The position numbers and the translations under genes were made by a program. Below, piece after piece: positions 1-9,516 of a stretch of DNA of 64,000 nucleotides. The stretch spans positions 124,001 through 188,000 of the forward strand of contig JAKQHT010000003.1 in assembly GCA_029557895.1 (NCBI GenBank), given 5' to 3'. Below the pieces are notes generated by a model. The model saw nothing but the letters and a program-made list of their open reading frames with translations, searched no databases and was not told the origin of the DNA. Within the stretch, counting starts at the first letter, position 1. Every line of letters starts with the position of its first letter. This DNA is from Bacteroidota bacterium. GTDB taxonomy: Bacteria; Bacteroidota; Bacteroidia; Flavobacteriales; Flavobacteriaceae.

Positions 1-872
1 AACATCAAAAGCACTTCATGTGTGCCGTTGGTGTACGGTCTTAAGTCCGATATTGGGTAAGCATAAGAATACCCGATACGCAACTGTTTTGATACCTGAA
101 AATCAGCAATCCCGGCAAATTCTCCAGCACGTTCGTCAAATCGGTAACCGCCACCAAGCCAGAATTTTTCGTAGAACAGAAAATTGGCAGTTAAGTCAAA
201 AGACAAAGGTGCTCCGTTTGTTGCTTTTAACAAAAGTGCAGGTTTGAACTTTGTGTTCTCGCTCAAGTCAAACACATATCCACCGGTAAAGTAGTAACTT
301 ACTCTTTCCAGGGCCTCAAAACCGTCTGATCTGTTATTGTCTGTTTTGAGAATCCTGGGCGCAGAAAGTCCCAGATACCATTTTTCCGAAGTCCAATAAA
401 TACCGGCACCTACATTTGGACTCCAACGATCCTCTATTCCGTATATAGTCGGGTCATGGGCTTGGCTTGACCTGTATTCAGGGTCTAAACTGTAGCTCGT
501 AAACCCGCCCTTGATACCAAAATAGAGCTTGGTTTTTTCACCGGTATTGATGTTGTATGAAAAATCTCCATAAAGATAAGAGAAGTTCTCATAGCCAAGT
601 TCATCATTGATAAATGAAAGTCCTAATCCGACTTTTTCGTTCCTCAATGGTGAGTGAATTGACAGGGTCTGTGTTGTGGGCGCACCCTCAAGGCCTACCC
701 ATTGACTTCTGTGCAATCCAACAATACTCAATGTTTCCCTGCTACCAGCGTAAGCAGGGTTTATGGATATCGTATTGTACATATACTGTGTGAACTGGGG
801 CAGTTGCTGAGCAAATGCACCCCAGCTGCAAAACAGCATAAAAGCGATTATGTTAAACTTGGTGATTTTCAT
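1..872 (-). CDS. PorP/SprF family type IX secretion outer-membrane protein (3' end outside window)
   Basis: Read on the minus strand from the ATG at 872, the frame stays open to the window edge, so about 290 residues are visible and the C-terminus is missing. A signal peptide ending near FAQQ is followed by the family hallmark: PQFTQYMYN, then NPAYAGSRE, then a stretch of aromatic, glycine-rich beta-strands that predict an outer-membrane barrel. Members of the PorP/SprF family are encoded beside proteins with a gliding-motility C-terminal domain and help anchor or secrete them through the type IX system. Here the start codon lies 10 nt after the stop of the giant repeat protein, so the two are almost certainly co-transcribed and form a partner pair. 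Confidence 0.93.
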   Translation of the reverse strand, partial: MKITKFNIIAFMLFCSWGAFAQQLPQFTQYMYNTISINPAYAGSRETLSIVGLHRSQWVGLEGAPTTQTLSIHSPLRNEKVGLGLSFINDELGYENFSYLYGDFSYNINTGEKTKLYFGIKGGFTSYSLDPEYRSSQAHDPTIYGIEDRWSPNVGAGIYWTSEKWYLGLSAPRILKTDNNRSDGFEALERVSYYFTGGYVFDLSENTKFKPALLLKATNGAPLSFDLTANFLFYEKFWLGGGYRFDERAGEFAGIADFQVSKQLRIGYSYAYPISDLRPYTNGTHEVLLM

Positions 873-882
873 AGGTTAAAAT

Positions 883-3800
883 TTATTTGGTTGCAACGTA
901 GATTGGGCCTGCAAAAGGTTTTAATCCACTATTTTTTAGGTTTATGATATAGTAATAGGTGCCTGTCGGAACTTTATCAGAGCTGCCAATGGATGCTTTG
1001 GATGAGTAACCATTCCAGTCGTTCTGGTAGTTGTTGTTCTCATAGATCTTTGCTCCCCATCTGTTGAAGATTTGTAGTTCTATAGTAAATCCACACTCTT
1101 CAACGCCGGTTATGGTAAAGAATTCATTGATTGAGTCACCGTTGGGGGTAACGGTTGTAGAAATCACAACATCATCTTCGCCACATGGCAATACAACGCA
1201 ATCGTCATTGACCATCACTGTTACTTCATATTCCATTGGACACTCGCCTTCTGGAGCTACAGTGTAAGTAAACACATATTCACCCATCTCACTAACAGTG
1301 GCAGGATTAAAAATACTGTCGTCCAATGTAGCATTACCGGAGGTAACCACCCATGTTCCTGATGCGTCAACATTGCTTCCTATAACATCAAACAAATCAA
1401 TTGGGGCATCTTCGATACACAAAGTATCGGCGGTAAATGTAAGAGTTGCACTTTGTACCGTGACATTGATGGTCTGGGTGTAGGTGGTTTCGTTGCCACA
1501 GTCATCAGATACTATCCATGTTCTAATGATCTGATAATTTGAGTTAATGTCTCCTACAATGGTTTCTTCAGGGCCGCTGACTGACATATTTTCTGAACAT
1601 GCGTCTTGGAAAACCAAATCAGGCGTGTTAGGAATATTGTTACAATTTACATTGATGATTTCATCAAACTCTCCAACAATGACTGGTGCAACCGTATCTT
1701 GGACGGTTATGATTTGTATATGCTGTGTAGAATTTCCACATTCGTCAGAAGCCGTCCATTCTCTGGTGATGATATAATCTCCGGAACACGCTCCAGGTGT
1801 TATAACTTCGTTGAATGTAACATTGGCGTTTCCACAACTATCTTGTGCAGTCAATTCGGAAGCCAATGGAACATTGTCGCACTCCACTGTCAGGTCTTGA
1901 GGCAGTTCGTTGCCATCAAATGTTGGAGGCGTTGTGTCCTGGACGGATATTGTCTGCACGTGCTGTGCGGAGTTTCCGCAGGCATCGGTGGCCGTCCATG
2001 TCCTGGTTACCGTATAAGAAGAAGGGCAAGAGCCGTCGGTTGTTGTTTCTTCAAAGCTCACGTTTGCCTGGCCACAGCTGTCCGTAGCGGTAAGCTCAGC
2101 GGCAGCAGGTATTGCCCCGCATTCCACTGTCAGGTCTTGGGGCAGTTCGTTGCCGTCAAATGTTGGAGCGGTGGTGTCCAGTACCGTAAAAGTGGCCGTT
2201 ACGGTTGCGGAGTTTCCGCAGGCATCTGTAGCGGTGAAAGTCACGGTAGCGGAACCGGTATTGGCGCTGCATCCCTGTGAGAGAGCTTCAAAATCGTTTG
2301 ACCAAGTCACCGAAGAGCAGTCGTCTGTAGCCGTCGCCCCTGCGTTGGAGGCTAGCCATTGAGAGATCGCCTGGTCGATGTCCTGTCCGTCACATTCCAG
2401 TGCCATGTCGCTTCCTCCGGCAATGACCGGGGGCACTGAATCCTGGATTGAATAAGTTGCGGTCGTGGAGACGGAGTTTCCGCACTCATCGGTAGCTGTA
2501 AAGGTAACCTCTACCGGTTCGGCGCAGTTTGCAGCCGCACCGTTGTAGTTGTTGGACCAGGTAACGGTACCGCAACTGTCGGAAGCGGAAGCGTTCCCGT
2601 TGTTTTGCAGCCACTGATCAATGGAGTTTCCGGCGTCGCCGCAGGCCACTGTAATATCAGAGGCAGGGGTTTCCAGTACGGGAGGCGTTGTGTCCTGGAC
2701 GGTTAGGGTTTGTTCATGGATTACAAAGTTGCCACATTCGTCTGTAGCGGCCCAGCTTCTTATGATTGTGTAAGTAGATGCGCAGCTTCCTTCGTAAACC
2801 ACATCTTTGTATTCCATGTATATCGATCCGCAGTTGTCTGTGGCTGTAAGTATTGCAGGATCAGGGATATTGTCACATTCAACAGTGATGTTTTGTGGCA
2901 ATTCGCCATCAAATGTTGGTGCAGTAGTATCTTGGACGTTTATGGTCTGTATGTGCTCAATGGTATTTCCGCAGCCATCAGAAGCTGTCCAAGTTCTTGT
3001 CAAAGTATATGTTGCACTACAAGCACCATCGGTTCTGGTTTCATCATAAGTTACTTCAGCAGTTCCACAAGCGTTTGTTGCGGTCAAGGTTGGAGCAGTA
3101 GGAACTTGATCGCATTCAACTGTTTCGTCTTGAGGAAGTTGACCAACAAAAGCCAAGCCTCCGGATGAAGTTACAGTTATTACCTGCACAAATTCAGAGA
3201 TAGTTCTTCCGCAAGCATCTGTAAAAGCCCAAGTGTTTGTGTAAGTACCTGTATTTCCACATTCTCCATCGGCTACAAAGTTTCCAGAGGTTTTGACAAG
3301 GTTAAATTCACATTTATCAGTAACCGGGAACAAGCTTTGTGCTTCGGCCAATGCGTCTGTATCATTACACTCAACGGTTCTATCAAGTCCGTTTGGAGCG
3401 GTTGCCCAAATGGCAGCGTCGGGTTGGTTGATGTTGATAGTCATTGGGAGTTGGTCGCCCATATTGCATTCCAGAAGGTCAGATGAACTCAAAGTGCTTA
3501 ATGAAGAAGGATTTTGAACTCCATTATATGAAGCTACAAATTGCAAATCGAAAGATAAATTGCAATTTTCTTCTAAAAAGTAGCATTCATCTTTAATTGC
3601 CAGTTGGAAGTTGATATTCAGAGTTGGGTCACCAATATCTGTTATGCCATTGACAAAATTGAAGGTAAGGTTGCCTGTGGCAGGGTTGTATGTATGTGTT
3701 ACCCCAGCAGGAAGGCCAGTTGCCGATACGAATTCGACCTGTGGTGGCAATGTTGTAGATACCGATACATTAGCTGCATTGTCGTTGCCATTGTTTTGGA

Positions 3801-5016
3801 TATTGAAACTGAATCCCATGGTATCGCCAGGGTTTGCGGGGTTGCTACCGGAAGTTGCCTGCAATAAAATGGGGTCAAAATTGGGGGCATAGACATCGAT
3901 GGCCAATCCCAGAAGGAACAAACCATAGGTTTCTTGGTTTGATGTCATCCTTATTGTTGCCGAAGATTGGTTGTTGCCAATGATTGAATTGCCAGGGTTG
4001 TTCAAGTTGAACACAGCTGCATCAAAACCCAGGGTGTTTGTACTTGCTGGGGCTCTATTTATAAAATCGGAATTGCCTACAGTGATACGACTGTTAAAAA
4101 AGTTGTTGGCAAGCCTCAATGGTGTTGAGATGTTCACAAAATTTCCAGAGGTGTTCCTGATCTGCAATTGGTCCCCGCTCAAGCTTCTGTCGCCTTCCAG
4201 TGCACCAATAACGATGTCTGCGTTGACATTTCCTGTTGAAATGGTCTGGAATCCATTGAAATCCACGTTAAAATTGTTGCTAACCCGGTTTACGTGCGCA
4301 TATCCATCAAAAAGTGTTACGTTCTTCTGTGGTAGGTTGGGGCTTTCGTATACAAATACGATTTGCCATCCCCCTGCAGTTCCTGTGTTTCCATTTGTGT
4401 GTGAAGTAAGGCTACCTTCCTTGGCTTCAACATTAGCCACTTGGTATTTGCCAAAAGGATTGGAAAGGCCTGAAACTAATGTTGTTATGTCCTTGACACA
4501 CACATAAGGGTCGTTATCAAAATGTGCCACTTCATCCCTGCCTCTATAAATGACTTCGCCGTCAGCATAGTTTGCTGTAAGCGTAATGTATGAGCTTTGG
4601 CCGGGCAGCATGAGTTTTACATCATTAAAATTCCAATCGGGTTGGTTGTCTTCTCCGGAATTTAGTTCTTTATCGGAGGCGGCCCAATACAGGTATGCCT
4701 TCCTTATGGACAAACATTCCAAAGATGGCTCTGGGTTTATAAAGTCAGCGCTGCTGGAATTGAATGTCGTATCGTCATTGTCGATATCAACATATACGTT
4801 GTTAGTGAAGTCATGGTTATCGGCGGTACCGTTATAGTTGTCGGTGGCCGTTCTGGACAACATATTGTTAGCAATGATACTCACGTTTCCTTTTACTGTC
4901 TGGTTGAACCGCGCAGAAAATGGTTGCTTTATTTGTGCACCGGACAGTGTACAAAACAGCAAAGTGAATATTACAAACGCATTGTTGATTTGGGTGAGTT
5001 TAGTAAGTTTTTTCAT
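883..5016 (-). CDS. Giant secreted adhesin-like protein with HYR-like repeats and type IX sorting domain
   Basis: 1377 aa from the ATG at 5016. An upstream in-frame alternative at 5052 would put 12 residues before an otherwise good signal peptide (about residues 1-27), so 5016 is preferred. The order is: signal peptide; an N-terminal region of about 350 residues without a recognised domain; a DUF11-like repeat near 380-480; about eight HYR-like Ig-fold repeats from 540 to 1185, recognisable by VEC near the start and D-x-CGN near the end of each; and, from about 1280, a gliding-motility-associated C-terminal domain (TPNGDSINEFF, then FNRWG, then a PTGTYYY strand). That last domain is the signal for export by the type IX secretion system. 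The paired cysteines in each repeat suggest disulfides. Role as an adhesin or surface filament is inference. It lies between a small secreted protein and the PorP/SprF gene in one operon. Confidence 0.92.
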   Translation of the reverse strand: MKKLTKLTQINNAFVIFTLLFCTLSGAQIKQPFSARFNQTVKGNVSIIANNMLSRTATDNYNGTADNHDFTNNVYVDIDNDDTTFNSSSADFINPEPSLECLSIRKAYLYWAASDKELNSGEDNQPDWNFNDVKLMLPGQSSYITLTANYADGEVIYRGRDEVAHFDNDPYVCVKDITTLVSGLSNPFGKYQVANVEAKEGSLTSHTNGNTGTAGGWQIVFVYESPNLPQKNVTLFDGYAHVNRVSNNFNVDFNGFQTISTGNVNADIVIGALEGDRSLSGDQLQIRNTSGNFVNISTPLRLANNFFNSRITVGNSDFINRAPASTNTLGFDAAVFNLNNPGNSIIGNNQSSATIRMTSNQETYGLFLLGLAIDVYAPNFDPILLQATSGSNPANPGDTMGFSFNIQNNGNDNAANVSVSTTLPPQVEFVSATGLPAGVTHTYNPATGNLTFNFVNGITDIGDPTLNINFQLAIKDECYFLEENCNLSFDLQFVASYNGVQNPSSLSTLSSSDLLECNMGDQLPMTININQPDAAIWATAPNGLDRTVECNDTDALAEAQSLFPVTDKCEFNLVKTSGNFVADGECGNTGTYTNTWAFTDACGRTISEFVQVITVTSSGGLAFVGQLPQDETVECDQVPTAPTLTATNACGTAEVTYDETRTDGACSATYTLTRTWTASDGCGNTIEHIQTINVQDTTAPTFDGELPQNITVECDNIPDPAILTATDNCGSIYMEYKDVVYEGSCASTYTIIRSWAATDECGNFVIHEQTLTVQDTTPPVLETPASDITVACGDAGNSIDQWLQNNGNASASDSCGTVTWSNNYNGAAANCAEPVEVTFTATDECGNSVSTTATYSIQDSVPPVIAGGSDMALECDGQDIDQAISQWLASNAGATATDDCSSVTWSNDFEALSQGCSANTGSATVTFTATDACGNSATVTATFTVLDTTAPTFDGNELPQDLTVECGAIPAAAELTATDSCGQANVSFEETTTDGSCPSSYTVTRTWTATDACGNSAQHVQTISVQDTTPPTFDGNELPQDLTVECDNVPLASELTAQDSCGNANVTFNEVITPGACSGDYIITREWTASDECGNSTQHIQIITVQDTVAPVIVGEFDEIINVNCNNIPNTPDLVFQDACSENMSVSGPEETIVGDINSNYQIIRTWIVSDDCGNETTYTQTINVTVQSATLTFTADTLCIEDAPIDLFDVIGSNVDASGTWVVTSGNATLDDSIFNPATVSEMGEYVFTYTVAPEGECPMEYEVTVMVNDDCVVLPCGEDDVVISTTVTPNGDSINEFFTITGVEECGFTIELQIFNRWGAKIYENNNYQNDWNGYSSKASIGSSDKVPTGTYYYIINLKNSGLKPFAGPIYVATK
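1883..2167. repeat. Near-identical DNA repeat pair inside the adhesin gene
   Basis: The 45-nt stretch 1883-1927 recurs at 2123-2167 with only two differences, and similarity continues less strictly on both sides. It encodes the ELPQDLTVEC junction of two neighbouring HYR-like repeats. Such conservation at DNA level, beyond what the protein needs, points to a recent duplication or to gene conversion between repeats. Confidence 0.8.
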
Positions 5017-5057
5017 ACGCCCTAAAATTTGTGTTAATTGGGTAAATAACAAAAGTG

Positions 5058-5504
5058 TTAATTATTGTTTCTTGGGTCTGGGATCAATGTTTCTATCGTG
5101 ACCGAGTTGCTTATGGGTTTTTCGTTTTGGTCAATAGCATAGATTTCGGTACAGTTCCATGTATTGAGCCTGGTGTTGAATGGCCTTGTAAGTTTTATAT
5201 AAAACACTACCGATTCGCCGGGGGTAACCGAAATGTGATCAATAGGGTTTTTATTGACATCCAACAGTTGGTTTTTCAAAATGGATTGTTGCGTTGTTTC
5301 GATATACTCACATTCCTTATTTACCATTGCAACGTTGAAGTCTGACGTACTCCTGCCAAGGTTTTTGATTTCCATCAGATGTAGATGCTCACTTACACTG
5401 TTTATAGCATCACTTGCTTTTTTTATGGAAAGTTCAAGCTGGGTTTGCCCATGGACAAACAGGGATGCAAAGCATAAGAACAGAAATGTTGTGATTGTTT
5501 TCAT
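5058..5504 (-). CDS. Small secreted protein of unknown function, first gene of the type IX operon
   Basis: 148 aa from an ATG at 5504. The N-terminus is a clear signal peptide (MKTITTFLFLCFASLFVHGQ, cleavage probably after HGQ). The mature part of about 128 residues has no domain I recognise; its second half alternates beta-type stretches (SVTPGESVVFYIKL, then NTWNCTEIYAI) that would suit a small Ig-like or beta-sandwich fold. It ends 41 nt before the start of the giant repeat protein in the same direction, so it is likely the promoter-proximal member of the operon and may be an accessory subunit of the same surface structure; that link rests on position only. Confidence 0.8.
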   Translation of the reverse strand: MKTITTFLFLCFASLFVHGQTQLELSIKKASDAINSVSEHLHLMEIKNLGRSTSDFNVAMVNKECEYIETTQQSILKNQLLDVNKNPIDHISVTPGESVVFYIKLTRPFNTRLNTWNCTEIYAIDQNEKPISNSVTIETLIPDPRNNN

Positions 5505-5845
5505 ATTATATAAAGGTTAAAAACTATTTTTCGCAAAGCGAGTTTAAAATTTATCACTTGGCCGCTCTCATTATTGTGAGCGGTGTGTGGTCTGTTAATA
5601 ACATAAATACTGTACGGTAATGAAACCTTTGTACTTTTAGAGGGAAGAACTTTGACAACCGAAGTTGCAAAAATGGATTGATTAACATAATTTTGATTTG
5701 TAACCCATGCTTCATTAAATTCACATGACAAATCAACTCAATACTATTTTGATGAACAAAAATAAATGTTAAAGCGACGAAAATAATCGTTAAAACGGAA
5801 TTATGCAACACTTTATCGAATTATTTTGCATTTAATCGAAAAAAA
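5505..5845. other. Divergent intergenic region between the type IX operon and the SixA-like gene
   Basis: 341 A+T-rich bases without a credible gene. The minus-strand octamer TATTTTTG at 5764-5757 fits the Bacteroidota -7 element TAnnTTTG but lies about 250 nt before the operon start, so a long leader would be implied. For the rightward gene only imperfect elements are visible. Short reading frames here have no protein-like composition. Confidence 0.5.
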
Positions 5846-6331
5846 ATGAAAAAAATTCTTTTTATCAGGCATGCAAAATCGGCTGAAATGCCTGGATTTA
5901 CTGATGGTTTGAGACCATTGACCCCTCAAGGTGAAAAAGATGCGAATTTACTTTCAAAAAATTTTTTAATTCATGATTTTTCGCCCCAAGCTGTCTTTTC
6001 GAGTAACGCAAAAAGGGCTTTGGACACCTGTAAAATTTTTATGGAGAACCTTGGATGGCCTCAAGACTTGCTAACAGTGACCGAAACTTTGTACGATTTT
6101 TATGGTGATGAGCTGTCTGGTTTTATATATGGATTGGATGACGAACTTGATCATATAGTTCTTTTTGGCCATAATTATGCCTTTACGGCAATGGTGAATA
6201 AATTAGGCGACAAATACATTGACAATGTTCCGACCTGTGGCTTGGTCATGATACGGTTTGACCAATGCCACTGGAATCACATCGGTAACGGCCATACGGA
6301 ATTGACATTATTCCCAAAGCAATTGAGATAA
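5846..6331 (+). CDS. SixA-like histidine phosphatase
   Basis: 161 aa. The histidine phosphatase (phosphoglycerate mutase-like) superfamily signature is at the very N-terminus: LFIRHAKS with the catalytic His at residue 9. A second conserved segment, LFGHN around residue 112, supplies the other active-site histidine, and SSNAKRALDT carries the usual second arginine. Length and RHAKS form match the SixA subfamily, whose E. coli member dephosphorylates phosphohistidine; the real substrate here is unknown. It sits directly upstream of polyphosphate kinase and exopolyphosphatase, in the same direction, which is a common arrangement and suggests a role in phosphate or polyphosphate metabolism. Confidence 0.88.
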   Translation: MKKILFIRHAKSAEMPGFTDGLRPLTPQGEKDANLLSKNFLIHDFSPQAVFSSNAKRALDTCKIFMENLGWPQDLLTVTETLYDFYGDELSGFIYGLDDELDHIVLFGHNYAFTAMVNKLGDKYIDNVPTCGLVMIRFDQCHWNHIGNGHTELTLFPKQLR

Positions 6332-6428
6332 TGTAATAATAACATTGGTACGACGTTTTCTCCGGAGTTTATTTATAAAAAAACCTCAATCTTTTTGATT
6401 TCGGTTGATCCAAATCTTCAATAAAAGA

Positions 6429-6436
6429 TATATTTG
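6429..6436 (+). promoter_or_regulatory. Bacteroidota -7 promoter element for ppk1
   Basis: TATATTTG fits TAnnTTTG. A TTG at 6405-6407 could serve as the -33 element (21-nt spacing). Transcription would start near 6443, which excludes the in-frame TTG at 6405 as translation start and supports the ATG at 6456. Confidence 0.6.
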
Positions 6437-6455
6437 CATCTTAAAGCAAGCTTTG

Positions 6456-8510
6456 ATGTTAAAAGACCGGAACAATTATATCAATAGGGATTTGAGTTGG
6501 TTGCAATTTAATGCAAGGGTTCTTCAAGAAGCTGAAGATACCGATGTGCCATTGATTGAAAGGCTCCGTTTTTTGGGGATTTTTTCCAATAACCTTGATG
6601 AGTTCTTTAAAGTACGTTACGCCACTATAAAGCGTATCGATGATGCCGGAAAAACGGGCAGGAGCGAACTTGGTGGTTTTGCGGCCAGTGAACTCCTTGA
6701 AGCCATAACGCAGATTGTCATCAAGCAGCAAAGCGAAAGCCTCATCATATTGGGGAAGATTCTCGGGGAACTTTGCGAAGAAAACATTTTTACCATAACT
6801 GAAGACGAGATTGACCAAGCCCATCATTCGTTTATAAAAAACTACTTCATTCAGCAGGTAAGTCCTGCTTTGGTTACCATCATTCTCAACGATCAGGTTG
6901 AACTTCCAACACTCAAGGACAGTGCTGCTTATTTGGCAGTAAGGATGAAGTTGCGTAACGGCAAGGGCCAATATGCGCTTGTTGAGATTTCAAAGAATAT
7001 GGACCGTTTTGTGGTTCTTCCAAAGAAAGACGGCAAAAACTACATCATCATGCTCGATGATTTGCTTAGATACTGCCTGAACGATATTTTCAGCATTTTC
7101 GAATATGAGAGTATCAGTGCCCACATGATAAAGATTACAAGGGATGCTGAGCTCGATTTTGACAGCGATTTGAGCAAAAGCTTTATAGAAAAAATTTCTG
7201 ATAGCGTTAAGCACCGCCAGGTAAGTGACCCGATACGGTTTGTGTATGACAAGACCATAGACGGAGAAACACTCAATTATTTCATGACCAAGATGGGTAT
7301 TGAGCACAATGACAGTGTTATCCCCGGTGGACGTTATCACAACCGCAGGGATTATATGGATTTTCCCAGTCTGGGCAGGACCGATCTATTGTACGAAAAA
7401 ATCAGCCCATTACCGGTCAAAGGTCTGGGCTTGGAAAAAAGTATCTTTTCTACCATCGCACAAAAGGACTATCTGGTTTATACACCTTACCATACGTTTT
7501 CATATATCGTAAAGTTCTTGCGAGAGGCAGCGTTGGACCCACAGGTACGTACCATCAAGATTACCATATATCGTTTGGCCCAGATTTCACACGTAGCAAG
7601 CTCGCTGATAAACGCTGCCAAGAATGGCAAAAAAGTGACCGTGTCCATAGAGCTTCAGGCAAGGTTTGACGAACAGGCCAATATCGACTATGCCGAGCAA
7701 ATGGTGGCCGATGGCATCAACCTGCTTTTTGGTGTTAGAGGTTTAAAAGTGCACGGAAAGATGTGCATCATAGAGCGTGAAGAAGCCACAGGATTGGTAA
7801 GGTACGGGTTTATCAGTACAGGCAATTTTAACGAATCTACGGCAAAGCTATATACAGATTTTACACTTTTCACTGCGGATCAGCGCATTTTGAAAGACAT
7901 CAATAAAGTGTTCAGTTTTTTTGAAGCCAATTATAAGATATTCAGATACAAACACATCATTACCTCGCCGCATTACACAAAATCGAGGATTTTTAAATTG
8001 ATTGATAACGAAATAGATAATGTACGTCAAGGAAAACCCGCTTTTATCAAAATAAAGCTCAACAGCCTGTCGAGTTATATGATGATAGACAAACTCTACG
8101 AGGCGAGCCGGGCAGGTGTCAAGGTACAAATGATCATAAGGGGCATTTGCTGTCTGGTTCCGGGTATACCTGGATTGAGCGATAACATTGAAGTCATCAG
8201 TATCATCGACAAATTTTTAGAACACACCCGATTGCTGATGTTTTGTAATAACGACAGTCCCAAAGTGTATATTTCATCGGCCGACTGGATGACCCGCAAT
8301 ATTGAAAATAGGGTAGAAGTAACGTGTCCGATTTACGATGAAGATATCAAACAGGAGCTGATGGAAGTTTTTGATATCTGTTGGAACGACAATGTGAAAG
8401 CACGTAGGCTCGATAAATTGCAGACCAATGACTACCGTCGCAATGACAAACCAAAGATCCGGTCGCAGTTTGCCACTTACGATTATTATTTAAACAAATT
8501 AAAAGAATGA
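6456..8510 (+). CDS. ppk1: Polyphosphate kinase 1
   Basis: 684 aa, the normal length for PPK1, which makes polyphosphate from the gamma-phosphate of ATP reversibly. The N-terminal domain opens with the family motif YINRDLSWLQFNARVLQEA. The phospholipase-D-like catalytic half carries the segments IELQARFDEQANI and LKVHGKMCII, whose histidine is the expected phospho-acceptor, and a second copy near TRNIENRVEV. The ATG at 6456 is chosen because it follows the promoter element and starts just before the conserved N-terminus. The stop overlaps the ATG of the exopolyphosphatase gene by 4 nt, so synthesis and breakdown of polyphosphate are translationally coupled. Confidence 0.97.
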   Translation: MLKDRNNYINRDLSWLQFNARVLQEAEDTDVPLIERLRFLGIFSNNLDEFFKVRYATIKRIDDAGKTGRSELGGFAASELLEAITQIVIKQQSESLIILGKILGELCEENIFTITEDEIDQAHHSFIKNYFIQQVSPALVTIILNDQVELPTLKDSAAYLAVRMKLRNGKGQYALVEISKNMDRFVVLPKKDGKNYIIMLDDLLRYCLNDIFSIFEYESISAHMIKITRDAELDFDSDLSKSFIEKISDSVKHRQVSDPIRFVYDKTIDGETLNYFMTKMGIEHNDSVIPGGRYHNRRDYMDFPSLGRTDLLYEKISPLPVKGLGLEKSIFSTIAQKDYLVYTPYHTFSYIVKFLREAALDPQVRTIKITIYRLAQISHVASSLINAAKNGKKVTVSIELQARFDEQANIDYAEQMVADGINLLFGVRGLKVHGKMCIIEREEATGLVRYGFISTGNFNESTAKLYTDFTLFTADQRILKDINKVFSFFEANYKIFRYKHIITSPHYTKSRIFKLIDNEIDNVRQGKPAFIKIKLNSLSSYMMIDKLYEASRAGVKVQMIIRGICCLVPGIPGLSDNIEVISIIDKFLEHTRLLMFCNNDSPKVYISSADWMTRNIENRVEVTCPIYDEDIKQELMEVFDICWNDNVKARRLDKLQTNDYRRNDKPKIRSQFATYDYYLNKLKE

Positions 8511-9421
8511 ACATGTTGGTAATCAAAAAATATGCGGCTATCGACATAGGTTCCAATGCGGTTCGTTTGCTCATATCAAACATCATTGAGCAAGACGGAA
8601 AGCCGGCATTGTTCAAAAAAAGCTCATTGGTGCGGGTTCCCATCAGGCTGGGTGCCGATGTGTTTCTCAACCATCGGATTTCTAAAGAAAACCAAACGAG
8701 GCTTATCGATACCATGAATGCCTTTCGTTTGTTGATGCAGTCCCATAAAGTAACTGTGTATAAGGCCTGTGCCACTTCGGCAATGCGCGAGGCCAATAAT
8801 GGCTTTGAGGTTGTTGAGCAGATTTTGGAGCAGAGCAAGATCAAGATTGATGTCATCGATGGCGAAGAAGAAGCAGCCATCATAGCCGCTACGGATCTTA
8901 ACCAATATATTGACGAAAGCAAAACTTATCTTTATGTTGACGTGGGCGGTGGCAGTACGGAATTTTCGGTCATCCACCAAGGGAAAACCGTGGCTTCGAG
9001 GTCGTTTAAAATAGGTACTGTCAGGTTGTTGAACGATATTGTACAAAAAGAGGCTTGGTATGACCTTGAGCAGTGGATCAAGGCCAACACCAAGGAGTAT
9101 GACAAGATAGACCTAATTGGTTCGGGTGGCAACATCAACAAAATTTTCAAGATTTCGGGCAAGCCTATCGGCAAGCCGTTGACCTATTTTTACCTGACAT
9201 CCTTTTACCAAATGCTTCAATCCTACTCATATGAAGAGCGGATTACCGTTTTGGATTTGAACCAAGACCGTGCCGATGTGATCATACCGGCAACACGCAT
9301 TTATTTGTCTGCTATGAAATGGAGCGGGGCAAGAGATATATACGTACCGAAAATCGGGTTGTCTGACGGTATTATCAAAAGCATTTATTTCCAAACCGTT
9401 TCGAGCCAAATAATGTCATAA
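8507..9421 (+). CDS. ppx: Exopolyphosphatase, Ppx/GppA family
   Basis: 304 aa. The actin/hexokinase-type ATPase fold is visible in AAIDIGSNAVRLLI at residues 10-23 (phosphate 1 loop) and in YVDVGGGSTEFSV near 143 (phosphate 2 loop), with ACATSAMREANN between them as usual for the family. At about 300 residues it is the short form without the C-terminal HD-like domain found in E. coli Ppx, so GppA-like activity on pppGpp is possible as well as polyphosphate hydrolysis. Start overlaps the end of ppk1 by 4 nt (ATGA). An ATG two codons downstream is an alternative start. Confidence 0.93.
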   Translation: MNMLVIKKYAAIDIGSNAVRLLISNIIEQDGKPALFKKSSLVRVPIRLGADVFLNHRISKENQTRLIDTMNAFRLLMQSHKVTVYKACATSAMREANNGFEVVEQILEQSKIKIDVIDGEEEAAIIAATDLNQYIDESKTYLYVDVGGGSTEFSVIHQGKTVASRSFKIGTVRLLNDIVQKEAWYDLEQWIKANTKEYDKIDLIGSGGNINKIFKISGKPIGKPLTYFYLTSFYQMLQSYSYEERITVLDLNQDRADVIIPATRIYLSAMKWSGARDIYVPKIGLSDGIIKSIYFQTVSSQIMS

Positions 9422-9476
9422 ATTGGTATTTTGTCTTGTTTTTCTTGTTTCATAACTAATATTTAGCAACAATTAT

Positions 9477-9484
9477 TATTTTTG
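9477..9484 (+). promoter_or_regulatory. Bacteroidota -7 promoter element
   Basis: TATTTTTG, matching TAnnTTTG, 32 nt before the ATG of the outer-membrane barrel gene at 9517. No clear -33 element at standard spacing. Confidence 0.5.
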
Positions 9485-9516
9485 AATATATATTCACGGT
9501 CTCAAATCAAAAATTT

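Noticed and set aside
1606-2280. Plus-strand frame of 224 codons opposite the adhesin gene
   Set aside because: It is a mirror of the repeat-rich coding strand; composition (runs of Cys, Arg and Gly) is unlike the real genes and no motif is present.
8347-8922. Minus-strand frame of 191 codons across the ppk1-ppx junction
   Set aside because: Overlaps two firmly identified genes and has no recognisable features.
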